Positions 36,166 through 47,071 of a stretch of 64,000 nt of DNA are shown here, piece by piece. Each line of letters opens with the position of its first letter. Position 1 is the stretch's first letter. The notes beneath the pieces were generated by a model. It was not told where the DNA came from and made no database searches. It was given only the letters and a program-made list of their open reading frames with translations. The position numbers were made by a program, and so were the translations under genes. This DNA is from Eudromia elegans (lineage: Eukaryota > Chordata > Aves > Tinamiformes > Tinamidae), in NCBI GenBank assembly GCA_003342815.1, contig PTEX01000003.1:4378754-4442753 (forward strand), read 5' to 3'.

Positions 36166-36380
36166 GCGTGGGAGCGAGAAAGCGCCCGGCTGGCGAACAG
36201 AGCTCCCGGCCGGCCCGGGCTGCGCGGGGCGAAGCCAGCGGCTCTGCGGTCACCGCAGCCCTCCGCAAGCCCTGGTGACACAAGGCACCAGGCAGCCGGG
36301 GAGCGCCTCGTGCTGCTGCCCTGTGCAGTGCGGGCGGGCGAGAAGCCTGGCCCTGGGTTTTGCAGGCTTCCCGACGCTGT
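36166..36380. promoter_or_regulatory. CpG-dense patch, possible CpG-island promoter
   Basis: More than 20 CpG dinucleotides within about 215 bp, with a run of GGCCGGCCCGGGC-type sequence, in a region otherwise AT-rich and CpG-poor. Bird DNA is strongly CpG-depleted by methylation, so such a patch usually marks an unmethylated promoter or a recently inserted sequence. Frames are open on both strands (a typical side effect of high GC) and no TATA box or clear first exon is visible. Direction of any transcription is unknown. Confidence 0.4.
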
Positions 36381-38321
36381 GAAAACACACACAGCATCAA
36401 GTAACGAGGCACATGAAGAGTTTGCAATTTTGAGTGTATTCTGCTCATTCCTGGGGCCTCAACCCACAGCAAAACTGGTTCTTTTGACAGTTCCTGCCTC
36501 ATGGTCCCTCTAATGCTTTCTGACTCCCTCGCATTTTCCTGTTGTGTGATACAGCATTAAGCACATTCCTGAAACCCAGAGAAATTACGTCTGTCCAGTT
36601 GGGATAATGTACCCCAGTAATCCAAATACACTTATCAGGTATGACCTACTTTTTAATCACTTCATACTGAGCAACTCTTAATAATTCAAATCTAAATAAA
36701 GCTCCTAATGTGCTTCAGTCTATAAATAGCTAGAAAATCCTTGTAACTTGTTTCCTTGTACAATACAGGTAGAATGAACCGTATCCCGCTAGCTAGGACT
36801 GTCTTTGATATATCTCACCTAGCCCAGAAACTATGGGAGTAACTTAAACATAAATACCACTGTGCAGATGGAAATATCTTGGGAAAAAATGAGCTGGATA
36901 TATCTAAGGTGACACCTCTGTTCTCCCAGATCTGCATAGAAAGCTGGTTTCAAGAGCAGAGGGCAGAAGGGGAGGACACATTGATCAGCAGGGAACTGGC
37001 TGCTGAAGCTGCTCTTGGAGAAATGTCCAGTTTCACTGTCGACACAGCAGCCTAGGGAGGCAGAAAACAGCAGTCCGTATTTCAAAGGAGAAGCCGCATG
37101 CAAAAATGACCTGCTGAGCCTCAGTCCACAAACTATTTAGGAGCGTGGAGGAAACTGAGGCAATGCAATACGTCCAGATAGATGTAATTTAGTTTGGGTT
37201 TGCATTCTTATTGGGCTACTGAAAGAGTGATCGCTTTGTGAGTTTTCCAAAAACTCTTCCAAAGTCTCTTTATCCATTTTCGGTACAAATCTGGGTAGAC
37301 TGATCCCCTAAAATACTCAGTGTTAGGGGCTTGTGTAAGAAAATTGCAGTCAGCTGGGCCTATGTTGGGCAAAGTGGCTCTACACCTTGACTGCAATGCA
37401 TGTACCACAGTACCTAGCAGAACATGCAATAACTTGTGCCAGCCTGATGCTACCACACCAACTCCTTCGTCATAACAGGATGAAGAGAGAAATAGCCCTT
37501 AATAGGTCCCAAGAGGATGTAGACGACGCTGAGGAAAGGAAGTCAGAGTCCCACAATTCATTCATAGCTCTCCATGAGCTGCAGGATTCTAAGACACAAA
37601 TGCAGATATATACATACATATATATTCAAGGATGCAGATTCCCAGTATATTTGTTACCAGGGAACTGATTCACTTACGTTATATAAAACAAAAAGCAACA
37701 TATCAATGCTAAGAATCAGCTGAATGCTTTCGACAGGGCAGTACAAATACAGTTTGAATCTGCACTTTGTCCACGAGGAAGGACTTCTCGCCCGTACAGA
37801 GCAAATTGCAGGATTGGGGCGAAAAGGAGCAAAAGTCTTCCCAAGCCCTGAAGACATGAGGGATCTTTGTAACATGATATTTAGCACAAGCCAACATATA
37901 TCTTGTTTCTGCCACTTGGAGGAGAGAAGACTTCACAAGATATTTACCATTTACACATTTTTTAGTGATATTATGTGCATCTGGGAAGCCCAGAAGCCTT
38001 TATGAACCATACACAGGCTTTGGAATTAAAAATAATTTTTACAGCTGCGCTGAAATAGCTTATCTACACTAGCTTGAATGCTGCAAGTTTCATGCCCATT
38101 GCTTTGGCACGGCAGCCAGCATAACTGTACCCTGAAACCAGCTCCTGAGCAGGCACCTAGCTCAGGCTCATGAATGAGACCTCCCGTTGTAATGTCCTGT
38201 AGCTGCCACTGATCCAGAGCATATTTCTCTTTTCTGCACGAGTGCAATTTGGGGCAGGAATATAAAAAGAGAAACTCTGGATTTAAAAAGAAAGAAGGAA
38301 ACTGCCTGTGACAGGTATTTC

Positions 38322-38334
38322 TTTTTTTTTTTTT
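38322..38334. repeat. T13 homopolymer
   Basis: An uninterrupted T run with no attached SINE or LINE body. Confidence 0.85.
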
Positions 38335-38752
38335 CCCTGAACACTGGCTGCTGGAAAGCTGCTCAGAGGTCTGGAATGCTAGAAGTGGTCCCTGCAGAAA
38401 TAGATTAGCGGACAGAGAGCAAGTGAGGAGGTCAAAAGGTGAAATATAAATGCGATCTATCACATGGCTCTACCATTTATCACCTGGCTAGAGAAATTAA
38501 GGAAATCGCAAGGATATCATCGCTTTTCATAGGATGGCCCTACCACTCTGGGTTAACTTGTTAAACTTGTGCAGAGGGACAGTGAACTAGACCCAACTAG
38601 TTTGCTTCATCTGGCAGGCTCCTGTTTGAGGAGTAAACATATGTCAATAGCTTTAACATGATCGATCCTTGTAGCAAAGAGTTGGAGAGGAGATTTCATA
38701 CTCAGACTGAGAAATTTCCATGGCAGTTTTACAATTCACAAAATATACATAT

Positions 38753-38766
38753 CACACACACACACA
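38753..38766. repeat. CA dinucleotide repeat, 7 units
   Basis: A short perfect CA microsatellite. Confidence 0.9.
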
Positions 38767-39478
38767 TCCGCAGTAAGTGCGGAAGATTAGCATTGGAACT
38801 GACAACTTGTAAGCCAAGTTTTAGTCCTATGTGATTTGAAACAGCTGAGTGATAAATTAAAATAAAAACCAATGCCAGCAGCTCCTTCGCGCTGGCAGCT
38901 CGGTGGGTGCTCCTGTCACACGAGCCCGGTGAATGCATATTGCTGTAATTGCCCAGGTGGTGGTGGTAGAACAAACGTGACTCCTCCAAGGCAGTGTTGG
39001 CACTGACAATAATTGTTAACAGATTTAGTTTCCTACTCACCTCTTTTTTACCTTCTGGCTCCTTCCTAACTTATCAGCAGATTTTATTTTTGAGTTATTA
39101 GAAATTGCATCCTTCTTTTATTGATTCTTGCAAGTTGCCAGCCAGCCACTAATTGCTTCCAGCTCTGGCATTTTGAAATTACTGATTTCCTTTCAGATAC
39201 TTTAATCATTCATATATCTTCCTCCCCAGGCCTCCACCCGCTTTTGGCTTTCTTTGGCTGGAGATTTTCTCAGAGGAATGTCAGCTTAGTTAACCCTCAT
39301 TGTTCTAGCCAAATGCTATTCTCCCTCCTACAGCAAAGGGTTAGTCAAGAACTGTTGGTAAGTATAAATCTTTGTCTAACTCATGTCTCAGCACAAATAT
39401 ATTGAATAGAAAGACTCTGAATTTGAGCATCCGGTGCCTTTGCTGTACAGATATGCATTTATGTACACATTCACAGGC

Positions 39479-39494
39479 ACATACATACATACAT
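39479..39494. repeat. ACAT tetranucleotide repeat, 4 units
   Basis: A short perfect microsatellite just upstream of the nested CR1. Confidence 0.85.
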
Positions 39495-39538
39495 CTATAT
39501 AGAAAGTCAGTTTGTATGTGTACCTAAACTTATATATA

Positions 39539-39812
39539 AAATCATAAAATCATTATGGTTGCAAAAGACTTTCAAGATCATCAAGATCAGCTGTAAACCC
39601 ATCACCACCATGTCTGCTGAACCATCGGTGACGGTGACTCTTCCCTGGGCAGCCTGTTCCAATGCTTCACCGCTCTTTCTGTGTAGAAATATTTCCTAAT
39701 ATCTCACCTTGGCTTGGACTAGATGATCTTTAGAGGTCCCTTCCAACTTCAACCATTCTGTGCTTCTGTAGCCCAAACCTCCCCAGATATAACTTGAGGT
39801 CATTTTTCATTT
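39539..39812 (-). mobile_element. Old CR1 LINE 3' fragment, minus strand, interrupted
   Basis: On the plus strand it begins with decayed AATCATAAAATCATTATGGTT, the reverse complement of a CR1 tail. It continues through the CR1 3' UTR and ORF2 end (GGGCAGCCTGTTCCAATGCTT, then TTTCCTAATAT). It is split at about 39710, and its continuation (CCCAAACCTCCCC...AACTTGAGGTCATTT) resumes at about 39770. The segment order matches the CR1 consensus as I remember it. Heavy decay marks it as one of the oldest repeats in the window. Confidence 0.85.
39710..39768 (+). mobile_element. Tiny CR1 3' end nested inside older CR1
   Basis: About 59 bp of plus-strand CR1 3' UTR (GGCTTGGACTAGATGATCTT...AGGTCCCTTCCAAC) ending in degenerate ATTCTGTG-type units. 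It lies in opposite orientation inside the older CR1, whose sequence resumes right after it. This is an extreme 5' truncation: no coding sequence is left. Confidence 0.85.
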
Positions 39813-40429
39813 ATATTCTATATAAATATAATATGTAAACAAATTCATGCACTGATGTGTAGCTTTAAATTAAAATTTTACTACTAGTTTATGATTTCTT
39901 CCTCTTACTTCTCTGCTTCGTGGCTCCAAGAGCAGAACGAGCCACGCTGCTCTGAGACCTTTGGAGTCACCCAGAAGTCACAGATTAGCAAGTCACCACA
40001 TATCGTCTGGGCTGCAGGAGCTGCTGACGGGTGTGTTCCTGGCCCAGGGCGAAGGCAAGGCAAGGCAAGGTGACTGACTGCAAGAGCTCGCTCTCTGCAA
40101 ACAAAGACAACCTGAATTACTCCACATTAGCTGGCACCCACCTACCCCTTGGCTGCCTCCCTGCAGTGTTGCTCTAACAGATGCTCTGGTGACACAGGTG
40201 GGACACCAGTGCTGCCACATTGCCAGAGGAACCTGAGCACTATAAAGGGCCTGGACCTGCTGGTGCTTAATCATGTGCAGGTGACCCACATAACACTGCA
40301 AAGCCCAGAGACTGATTCCAGTCCAGAATAATGCCATGTCATTTCCTTCATGAGGCCGCAGCATTATTTCCCACTTATTTTTATTCGTCTCCTCTACATT
40401 GCCTTCACTGCACCACAAAGACCTGACAC

Positions 40430-40468
40430 AAAAAAAGAAAAAAAAAAGAAAGAAAAGAAAAAAGAAAG
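40430..40468. repeat. A-rich purine tract
   Basis: Thirty-nine bases of A and G only, mostly A with single G interruptions. A low-complexity region. Confidence 0.9.
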
Positions 40469-42430
40469 TTTTGTTCCCTTCAGAAATCTGTCATGGTCCA
40501 GACTAGGCCACAAACCTTTAACTTCCTATAAGCCCAGCCTGCTACAGAAGGAAAGGTTCCAGGGTCCACATTAGCTTGAGAGGCCAGTTTTTCAGTACGG
40601 GGCATGTGCCCAAAGCAAGACAGTCCTGTGGAAATTACAACACAATTCATCACAAATGCCATGCTCTACACTGTCATGCAGAGCTCTTTTAACAGTCTTA
40701 TAAGTGACCTGTAAAGGAATGACAACTGCACCTGGGGTCACCAAAGGACAACTTCTTCTGTCCATGTTATACGTGCACTCCTTCCCCAAGCCGTGGCTAA
40801 ACTACCCTACTGATGTGCTGAAAACAGCTAATCGCAGCTGCGAGGCACGTGTTTAATTTCAAGGATCAGCCCCTGGCAAGCAATTTAGCTTTCATGTGGG
40901 TTAAATGCAAGTGGTAGTAAAGTGTCTCTTTGCATAGCGAGAACAGAGGAGGTCAGAAATTGCTGCCCAAAGAAGATCCTGCCTATGAGGGCCTGCAGGA
41001 ACTGAGAGACTCAGAATGGCCACGCTGTTGCTTCCACAGGCCGCTTCCAGTGCCACACACTATGTTTTGGTTGAAAGTTTCCCGTGGGAAGTGTGCTCAG
41101 GCTTCAGGGAACATCAGGGGACAATGTAGACAACAAGTATCTTTATGATAAAATGAGATTTTTTTTTTTTTGAGACTGAATGTTCCTCTACGTGCAGTAG
41201 TTTACACCATTCAAAAGCTCTTTGACAGAGGATTGTCTTTCTCCTTCCTTCAGTCTAGAAAGTTTATTGCCAATGAGAAATATATTTCAATGGCAAAATT
41301 TCTGTTTAACATCCGACTTTCAGGTTATTGATGAATCTACCTTTATTCTGATTGACAAGCCTGGTGTTTTCAAGCTGTAATGCTTGATGGTCTACAAGGG
41401 TGAAGATGGCCCTGCATCACTGTTACAAATGAGTTTATTGAGTACAAACAAGGCTGTGAATATCATCTTTCTGCTGCACACATGCAGACTATCACTGCAT
41501 ATCCTGAAGTTAAAACAAAATTGTACTCTAACAATTGTACTCTAACTAAGCCTGTGTGATCCCTGTCCCAGTTGATAGGATAGCATATCTTTCTAGTCCA
41601 TCAAAAGCTTAAATTTCTCCTGGACTTTGAAAGTTTACAGCAGAAAAAGCAGATTTTAAAGGAGAATCAACTCTATTTCCAAATCCACAGATTTTCCCTT
41701 AAAATTCCATCAAATCTTGAATTCCTCTTCACTTCCTATGTAGAACCACATTTCTTCAGTGGTATCTCAGCCAAAAGCAAATTTTCAGTCTTTTCTTTGC
41801 CTTGGACTTTCTAGAAATGTCACCGTGTCCCTCCTAGCCCCATCACAGTTATTACTCCAGGCCTCATCTTCCTGAATGTGACCATGTGTAAGATGATTCA
41901 TTAAAGTTTAATTGAACCGCATCTGCCCTGTGATCTTGTCTAAATTTTAACATAAATTCACTGAATATATCTAGTCTAACCTTATTGTTATGTTTTACCC
42001 TATTTTTCATTCACCACTTCTTCTTTATTTTTTCCTTCACAATGTCTATACCCCAAAGGAGCAGAGATAGTGTGGGAGTTGCTCATCAGTGCACCTATTC
42101 ATGCCATATAACACAAATAAATTGTTTTATGCAAGTTCAAATCCTGTGTAATAAAGTGATGAATCAGGTGCCTATTTATATGAGTAGGTTAACTGTCCTT
42201 TAGATGCTATTTTGATCCAAAGGGCAATGGCATGATGCAGTCAACATCCACACCACTAAACTCCCTTACTCTCAAAAACAATCTGGCTGCATGTACAGAA
42301 TTGCCCTCAGTCCATCGTAAATCATGAACTATGTCCAGGAACAGCTAGGGAAAAGCAAAAATAGGCCCTGGCTGTTTTAGAATAGTCCCAGGCAATATAG
42401 ATGAAATTCCTAGCCTTGTTCAATTTACAA

Positions 42431-42452
42431 GCCTACATGTAGCCTACATGTG
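42431..42452. repeat. 11-bp tandem duplication
   Basis: GCCTACATGTA is followed directly by GCCTACATGTG. Confidence 0.85.
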
Positions 42453-42878
42453 CTATCTATCTGATAATATAAATACGCATATAAGTGAACCATCAGCAAC
42501 CTGCTGTTTCGCTTAGTGAATGTGCCTGTGAGAATGACAAAGAGTAATGCATAAATGTGTGGAAACATATGCTCTACCAGTCTTAGCAGGTATTGAAATG
42601 ACACTAATCAAAAGTTAGAACCTAAAGAAAATATATGTAAATGCAAGATGCATGTTTAGAACTAGATTCTTAAATTTGTGGTGCATGTGTGAAACTTTAT
42701 ACAGACTCCTGAAGTCTACCTATTTTTTTGGGTTTTTTTGCACACTGCTCATGAGTAGTGCCCTCAGTTAGGATGGTTTGTGCTGATATGACAAGATTTT
42801 CACATCTGCCCCTTCTGAAGGATGACATGAGACTTCTTTGATCGGTTACTTCTCATAAGATTTCAAGAGTTTCTCATG

Positions 42879-43060
42879 AAATCATAGATCAAATCAGGCT
42901 AGAAGGAGCCTCAGAAGGTCATCTTGCCCAGCCTCTTGCTCAAAGTAAGGGCAACACCAGATTCAGACCATATTGTTCGAGACTTTATCCCTTCAGGTCT
43001 TGAAAACCTCCAAGGATAGAGACTGCACAATCTCTCTGGGAAACCTGAAAGCTTTATTCT
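42879..43060 (-). mobile_element. Old CR1 LINE 3' fragment, minus strand
   Basis: The plus strand reads AAATCATAGATCAAATCAGG (a decayed reverse-complement CR1 tail), then AAGGTCATCTTGCCCAGCC, and later TTGAAAACCTCCAAGGAT followed by GACTGCACAATCTCTCTGGG, matching the order of a minus-strand CR1 3' end. It is strongly diverged, with at least one internal change in spacing. The upstream end is unclear; similarity fades at about 43050-43100. Confidence 0.75.
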
Positions 43061-45198
43061 GTATGTCATAACCGCAACACACTGGCACAACTTTTACCCT
43101 TTTAAATAGTTTTATATTTACACACAACAAATGACTTTTGCTAGTCTGAGTCTTGGCAGCATTTAAGTCTTTCAAAACATTTACTCCTAATTTTGCTTTA
43201 CACATTTTAGTACTCTAGACTTCTTTGAAGTCCAAATTTTCTGAATTTTACCATATATATAAAATCAACAATTTATAAAGAGCAACAAAGAGAACAACAC
43301 CAGACTTCTGGTAAATATCTGCAGCCCAGGTGGAACAGCAAAGAGTGGGTTGAATGACATGAATTGATAGGGACCAGTGATGAAGAAGTCCATCCTACAC
43401 AATTTATACAATATAGGTGGAAATGGGAAAAGTTCCCAAACAGCCAGAGGAAAGAGTGAAATGAAGCTTATTTTTTCCCACAGTTTGATGCATCTGTTGG
43501 AGAGCAGGGCTGGCTCCCTGAAGGTGAAGACAGAGCCCAGCACCGCCAGCCTGGAGGCACAGGGATGTCTCCTTGGAAATGGCTCTTCCAACAGACCTTG
43601 CAGTCACTCCTCAGAATAAAATACTAGATCAAAAGTTTGATCCTCTAGCAGATCAGCATAGAAAATGAGGCACTTTGTGAAAATAAATAGCAAACTGAAA
43701 ACTAGTGACTAAATCCATGATTTAATTTGAAATGCAAAGTCTAATACAATGGAGAACTCCAGAGACCTAATGTAACAGGGAATATATCCTCTCCTGAAAT
43801 AAAGACTTGGAAACTCCTTTCTCATTTCAAAACAGGCAGACATTTTGGTATAGAGCAGTTACTTATTCAATATATACCAAGAATAATAAAAAAAGTATTT
43901 TTAAAAGCTATTACCTTTGGGCCAGGTTATTGTATGTCTCAAATTTGGATTAATTTAAACAGAGTTACCTTAGTTTTAACTAGTTCCAAACCCACTTCTT
44001 CAATACCCAAGGTCAAGATCATTATAAAATATTTCCAAATTTTATGTTTTCCAAGTGCTGTTAGAATTTTGAGGAAGGGAGACTATTCTTCTTCCCTTTT
44101 CAGCCTTTTCCGTGCGTCATCTTTCATAAAGTTTCAATATTTTTTCTACTTGATCTGACAGAGAAATTCTGGAATAAAAACGAAAAAGCTGATCTGTCAG
44201 TTCTTGCTAGCCAGCATTGTAAAGTGTTAGTCAGGTGGGAAAACACTGAAGAACTGGACATTCAAATCTGGAAAAAATTGTCCTAGAAAAGCAAATACAA
44301 AATAAATGACCAGAAAGAAGAAAAATTTTCTCCACAGTTCTTGGGAAAGTGGCTTCGAAGGATATAAGTAAGGGGAACTGAATGATAATTAAACTCCAGT
44401 GTCTTAGCCCACTCTTTCCTTTGCTTACTGACAACCTTCTGCAAATGTCCACTTAGCATGTAAGCGTGCTGTCTGCTTGAGACTGGGGAAACAACATTAA
44501 TGTGCTAATGTTTCGTGGTTGCTGCTGTACCAATTTCTTTTCCCTCCAAGCCGCTGTGCAAGGAATGTTACCCATGGGTTCATGCAGCTGCACCTGCAGT
44601 GCCTTTGGCAGCCCACACCACCCCCTTTCCATGACGATGAGGACGACGTCTTGCCCAGACCTCGGCTTCCTCCCTGGGGAATTGCATCAATGCAGGGAGA
44701 AGCCGTGGACTGATTTGTGCAGCACAAGGATCTGCGAAACGCAGGGCCGGTCATCTCAGTGAACTGCAGAGGTCTGAGAGAGCCGTGGAGCGCTGAGCAG
44801 AGCTTTGCTGCTGCGGTTTGCTGCTGATGGTGGCTCATGATGATCAAACGCCACGACTCATCGGTGCCCTGAAACAAGCTGGGACTCCCTCCCTTTCACT
44901 CTGATGTGAGTTGTGGAAACGTGCTCCTTCTTGATACGCAGGGAAAATATGAGCAAGTGCAAAGTGTAAAGATCACCATGTTACTGGATTTCGAGGAGCT
45001 GCAAATACCCCCAAATAGCCTGTAAATGGATTATTGTTTCAACTCTATCACGTTGCACCCTTCTGACTCAGTTTTCTTTGCAACAAGCAAAATATGAGTT
45101 AATAATCTCTGAGTAACAACTCTACCGAATGAATATTCATTGGCATACTGTCTCGGCCTTTCCATAGCTACTAAGGTCACTATGTCTTTGAAAAGTAA
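43061..45198. other. Unique non-coding DNA
   Basis: About 2.1 kb between two CR1 fragments. It contains an exon-like segment ending in AATAAA (43484-43620) and a moderately GC-rich part at about 44540-44880 with open frames on both strands. No gene recognised. Confidence 0.55.
43484..43620 (+). other. Candidate terminal-exon-like segment
   Basis: Preceded by CTTATTTTTTCCCACAG (acceptor ending 43483), a good pyrimidine tract. The segment of about 135 nt is open in one frame (includes HLLESRAGSLKVKTEPS) and ends with TAA at 43617-43619, inside AATAAA at 43615-43620. An acceptor, open frame and poly(A) signal this close together resemble a last exon of a transcript, coding or not. No family recognised. 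Confidence 0.15.
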
Positions 45199-45614
45199 TC
45201 ACAGAATCTTAGAATCATAGAATGGCTAGGGTTGGAAGGGACCTGTAGAGGTCATCTAGTCCAACCCTCCTGCACACGCAGGGTCTCCTAGAGCATGTGG
45301 CACAGGGTGAAGTCCAGGCGGGTTTGGAAGATCTCCAGAGAAGGAGACTCCACCACCTCTCTGGGCAGCCTGTTCCAGTGCTCTGTCACCCTCACTGTCA
45401 AGAAATTCTTTCTCAAGTTCCTGTGGAACTTTTGGTGCCTCAATTTGTGGCCGTTTCCTCTAGTTCCATCACTGGCCACCACTGAGAAGAGGCCAGCCCC
45501 CTCCTCCTCACTCCCTGTCTTGAGATATTTATATACATTGATCAGATCCCCTCTCAGTCTTCTCTTCTCCAGGCTGAAGAGGCCCAGCTCTCTCAGCCTT
45601 TGCTCATAGGGCAG
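45199..45614 (-). mobile_element. CR1 LINE 3' end, minus strand, lineage C
   Basis: About 0.42 kb. The plus strand starts with the reverse-complement tail (TCACAGAATCTTAGAATCAT) and runs through the 3' UTR into the ORF2 C-terminal region, breaking off at the LPYEQRL segment. It shares with the 52 kb copy the changes [12 protein letters not shown] (His where others have Pro) and GAGATCTT near the ORF end. It ends beside a 20-nt direct repeat. Confidence 0.96.
45288..45614 (-). pseudogene. CR1 ORF2 C-terminal fragment, open frame
   Basis: About 108 codons from the truncation point to the native TAG (minus-strand stop at 45288-45290) without a stop or frameshift. It contains only the region after the RT domain ([16 protein letters not shown] through TLCHML), so it has no catalytic residues. 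Confidence 0.88.
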
Positions 45615-45660
45615 TCCTGTGATTAAGTATGTCCTGTCATCAGTCCTGTGATTAAGTATG
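45612..45660. repeat. 20-nt direct repeat at CR1 5' junction
   Basis: CAGTCCTGTGATTAAGTATG occurs at 45612-45631 and again, without change, at 45641-45660 (period 29). The first copy overlaps the last bases of the CR1 truncation point. Confidence 0.9.
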
Positions 45661-47071
45661 ACCTATTTTTCATAAAAATGTACTGGTCATCTCTAATAAG
45701 ATTAAACTTTTCATTTTGCTCCCTTGCAAAATCCTTTAAAAATATTTATAGTAACACCTTACCATCAATGTGAAAAGCCTTATTACTATCTCTTCTGAAT
45801 CACACATATTATACCTGTGATTCGCGAAACTTGCAGACCTGAATGTCTACCTGCATTTATCAGCAGAGGCATCATTCATTTGCATTCTTGCTTCCGTTAA
45901 AACTCAACAATAAGTGCTAGTCGTAGCTCACCTTTTCAGCCTCTGCCTGACTTGAGGGTTTCTAAACGTTTTACAACCCTCTAAAAAGATGTTTATTTAG
46001 CATGGAATTCCTCTTCTGCTGTATTGAGGATCTCTGGCCTGCACTGTGTGATTCTGTACAGCAGGGCACTCTAGAAGTTCACTTTCTGTGCTTCATTTCA
46101 GCACTTTGAATTTCTTAAATGCTGCCCTGTAACTGATTTTCAAACAAGAACCATAAATAGCTCTTGGGACCAGACTCGCTCTTGGGTGTTTTTACTGGGA
46201 GTAGGCAAGATGCAAAATTCAGAGCTGAAATAGGTGCCCTATTCAGAATGAGCTCGAAGATGGGCTGGATAGAGGTAGCTCTCAGTGTAGGATCTATTTT
46301 GATTTCACGTCCTCTCATGAGTTAAGCTTCCTGACATAGAAACCCTGGGAATGTCAAACCTGTTGCTGCCAGAGACTTCCTGGTAAGCAAAAGGAAGATA
46401 AAATGTCTCCCAGGCAGTCCTAGTCTGGACTGGTCGACCAGACCCGTAGTGGGTCGGGATGAACCTCTATTGGAAGATTGCACAGAGATCTCTGATGTTC
46501 TCTGGTATGAGGAAGATCCAGAGCCACGCAGGAGCTCAGGCTTTAGGTAAACTGAACTGCCCTCTAGAACAACCCACCTCTCCTCAACAGAAACTGAGGC
46601 TCACTAGTGAGGCTCATGTCGTCGCTGGTATACTTAAGGCTAGTTGTCTAAACATTGGTGGAATGAATCCAGATCCTAATACGTACAGTAACTCCTTCTG
46701 GGTAGCTCAAGACACAGAAATACTTATTTTTCAGGATAGCACTTTCTAGTCAGTCTTATCCCTGGAATATCTGCTGGCTGCACAGGTAGTAGTGTGTGTT
46801 TATAGTCGCAAGACAAGAAGTTTCAGACAAATGCTCAAATAATATGTTTTGCAGTACCAGCAAAAGCCTGTTAAAACCCAATTTAAAACATACTGAAGTT
46901 GTACTTTTTTGTGAGATCTAAATCTCTCTTTCTTAAAGGAGATTATCTTAAAGATTTGTTTTGTTTTGTTTTGTTTTACATGCTAAGACCTCTGAATAAC
47001 TCTACAGAATCATGATCGATTACATAGTTCTGTTTGTGTAAGTTCTTCTATACCATAACTTAGCCATACAG
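45615..47071. other. Unique non-coding spacer between inverted CR1 copies
   Basis: About 1.46 kb. The first 46 bases hold most of the junction direct repeat, and a TTTTG repeat (46958-46977) lies near the right end. No gene recognised. Confidence 0.6.
46958..46977. repeat. GTTTT pentanucleotide repeat, 4 units
   Basis: Four perfect units, shortly before the 47 kb CR1. Confidence 0.9.

Larger units (their letters stand above)
33206..39538. other. Unique non-coding DNA with a CpG-dense patch
   Basis: About 6.3 kb. It contains a 17-nt direct repeat with a hairpin (33396-33451), an LTR-like stretch (about 35269-35632), a CpG-dense patch (36166-36380), a short CA run (38753-38766), and a motif-rich AT stretch near 38870-39210. 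No exon or RNA gene recognised. Confidence 0.55.
39813..42878. other. Unique non-coding DNA
   Basis: About 3 kb. It contains a purine-only A-rich run (40430-40468), a T13 run (41159-41171) and an 11-bp tandem duplication (42431-42452). No gene, RNA gene or transposon recognised. Confidence 0.6.

Noticed and set aside
36014-36513. Long open frames on both strands (138 and 162 codons)
   Set aside because: Long frames are expected in CpG/GC-rich DNA because stop codons are AT-rich; the peptides are Ala/Arg/Pro-rich and unrecognised.
42110-42160. GTTCAAATCC as a tRNA B-box
   Set aside because: The flanking bases do not form a proper T-arm, and no A-box or acceptor stem is present.
44497-44877. 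126-codon minus-strand frame and overlapping plus-strand frames
   Set aside because: Three frames are open over the same moderately GC-rich stretch; none has a recognisable family or gene structure.
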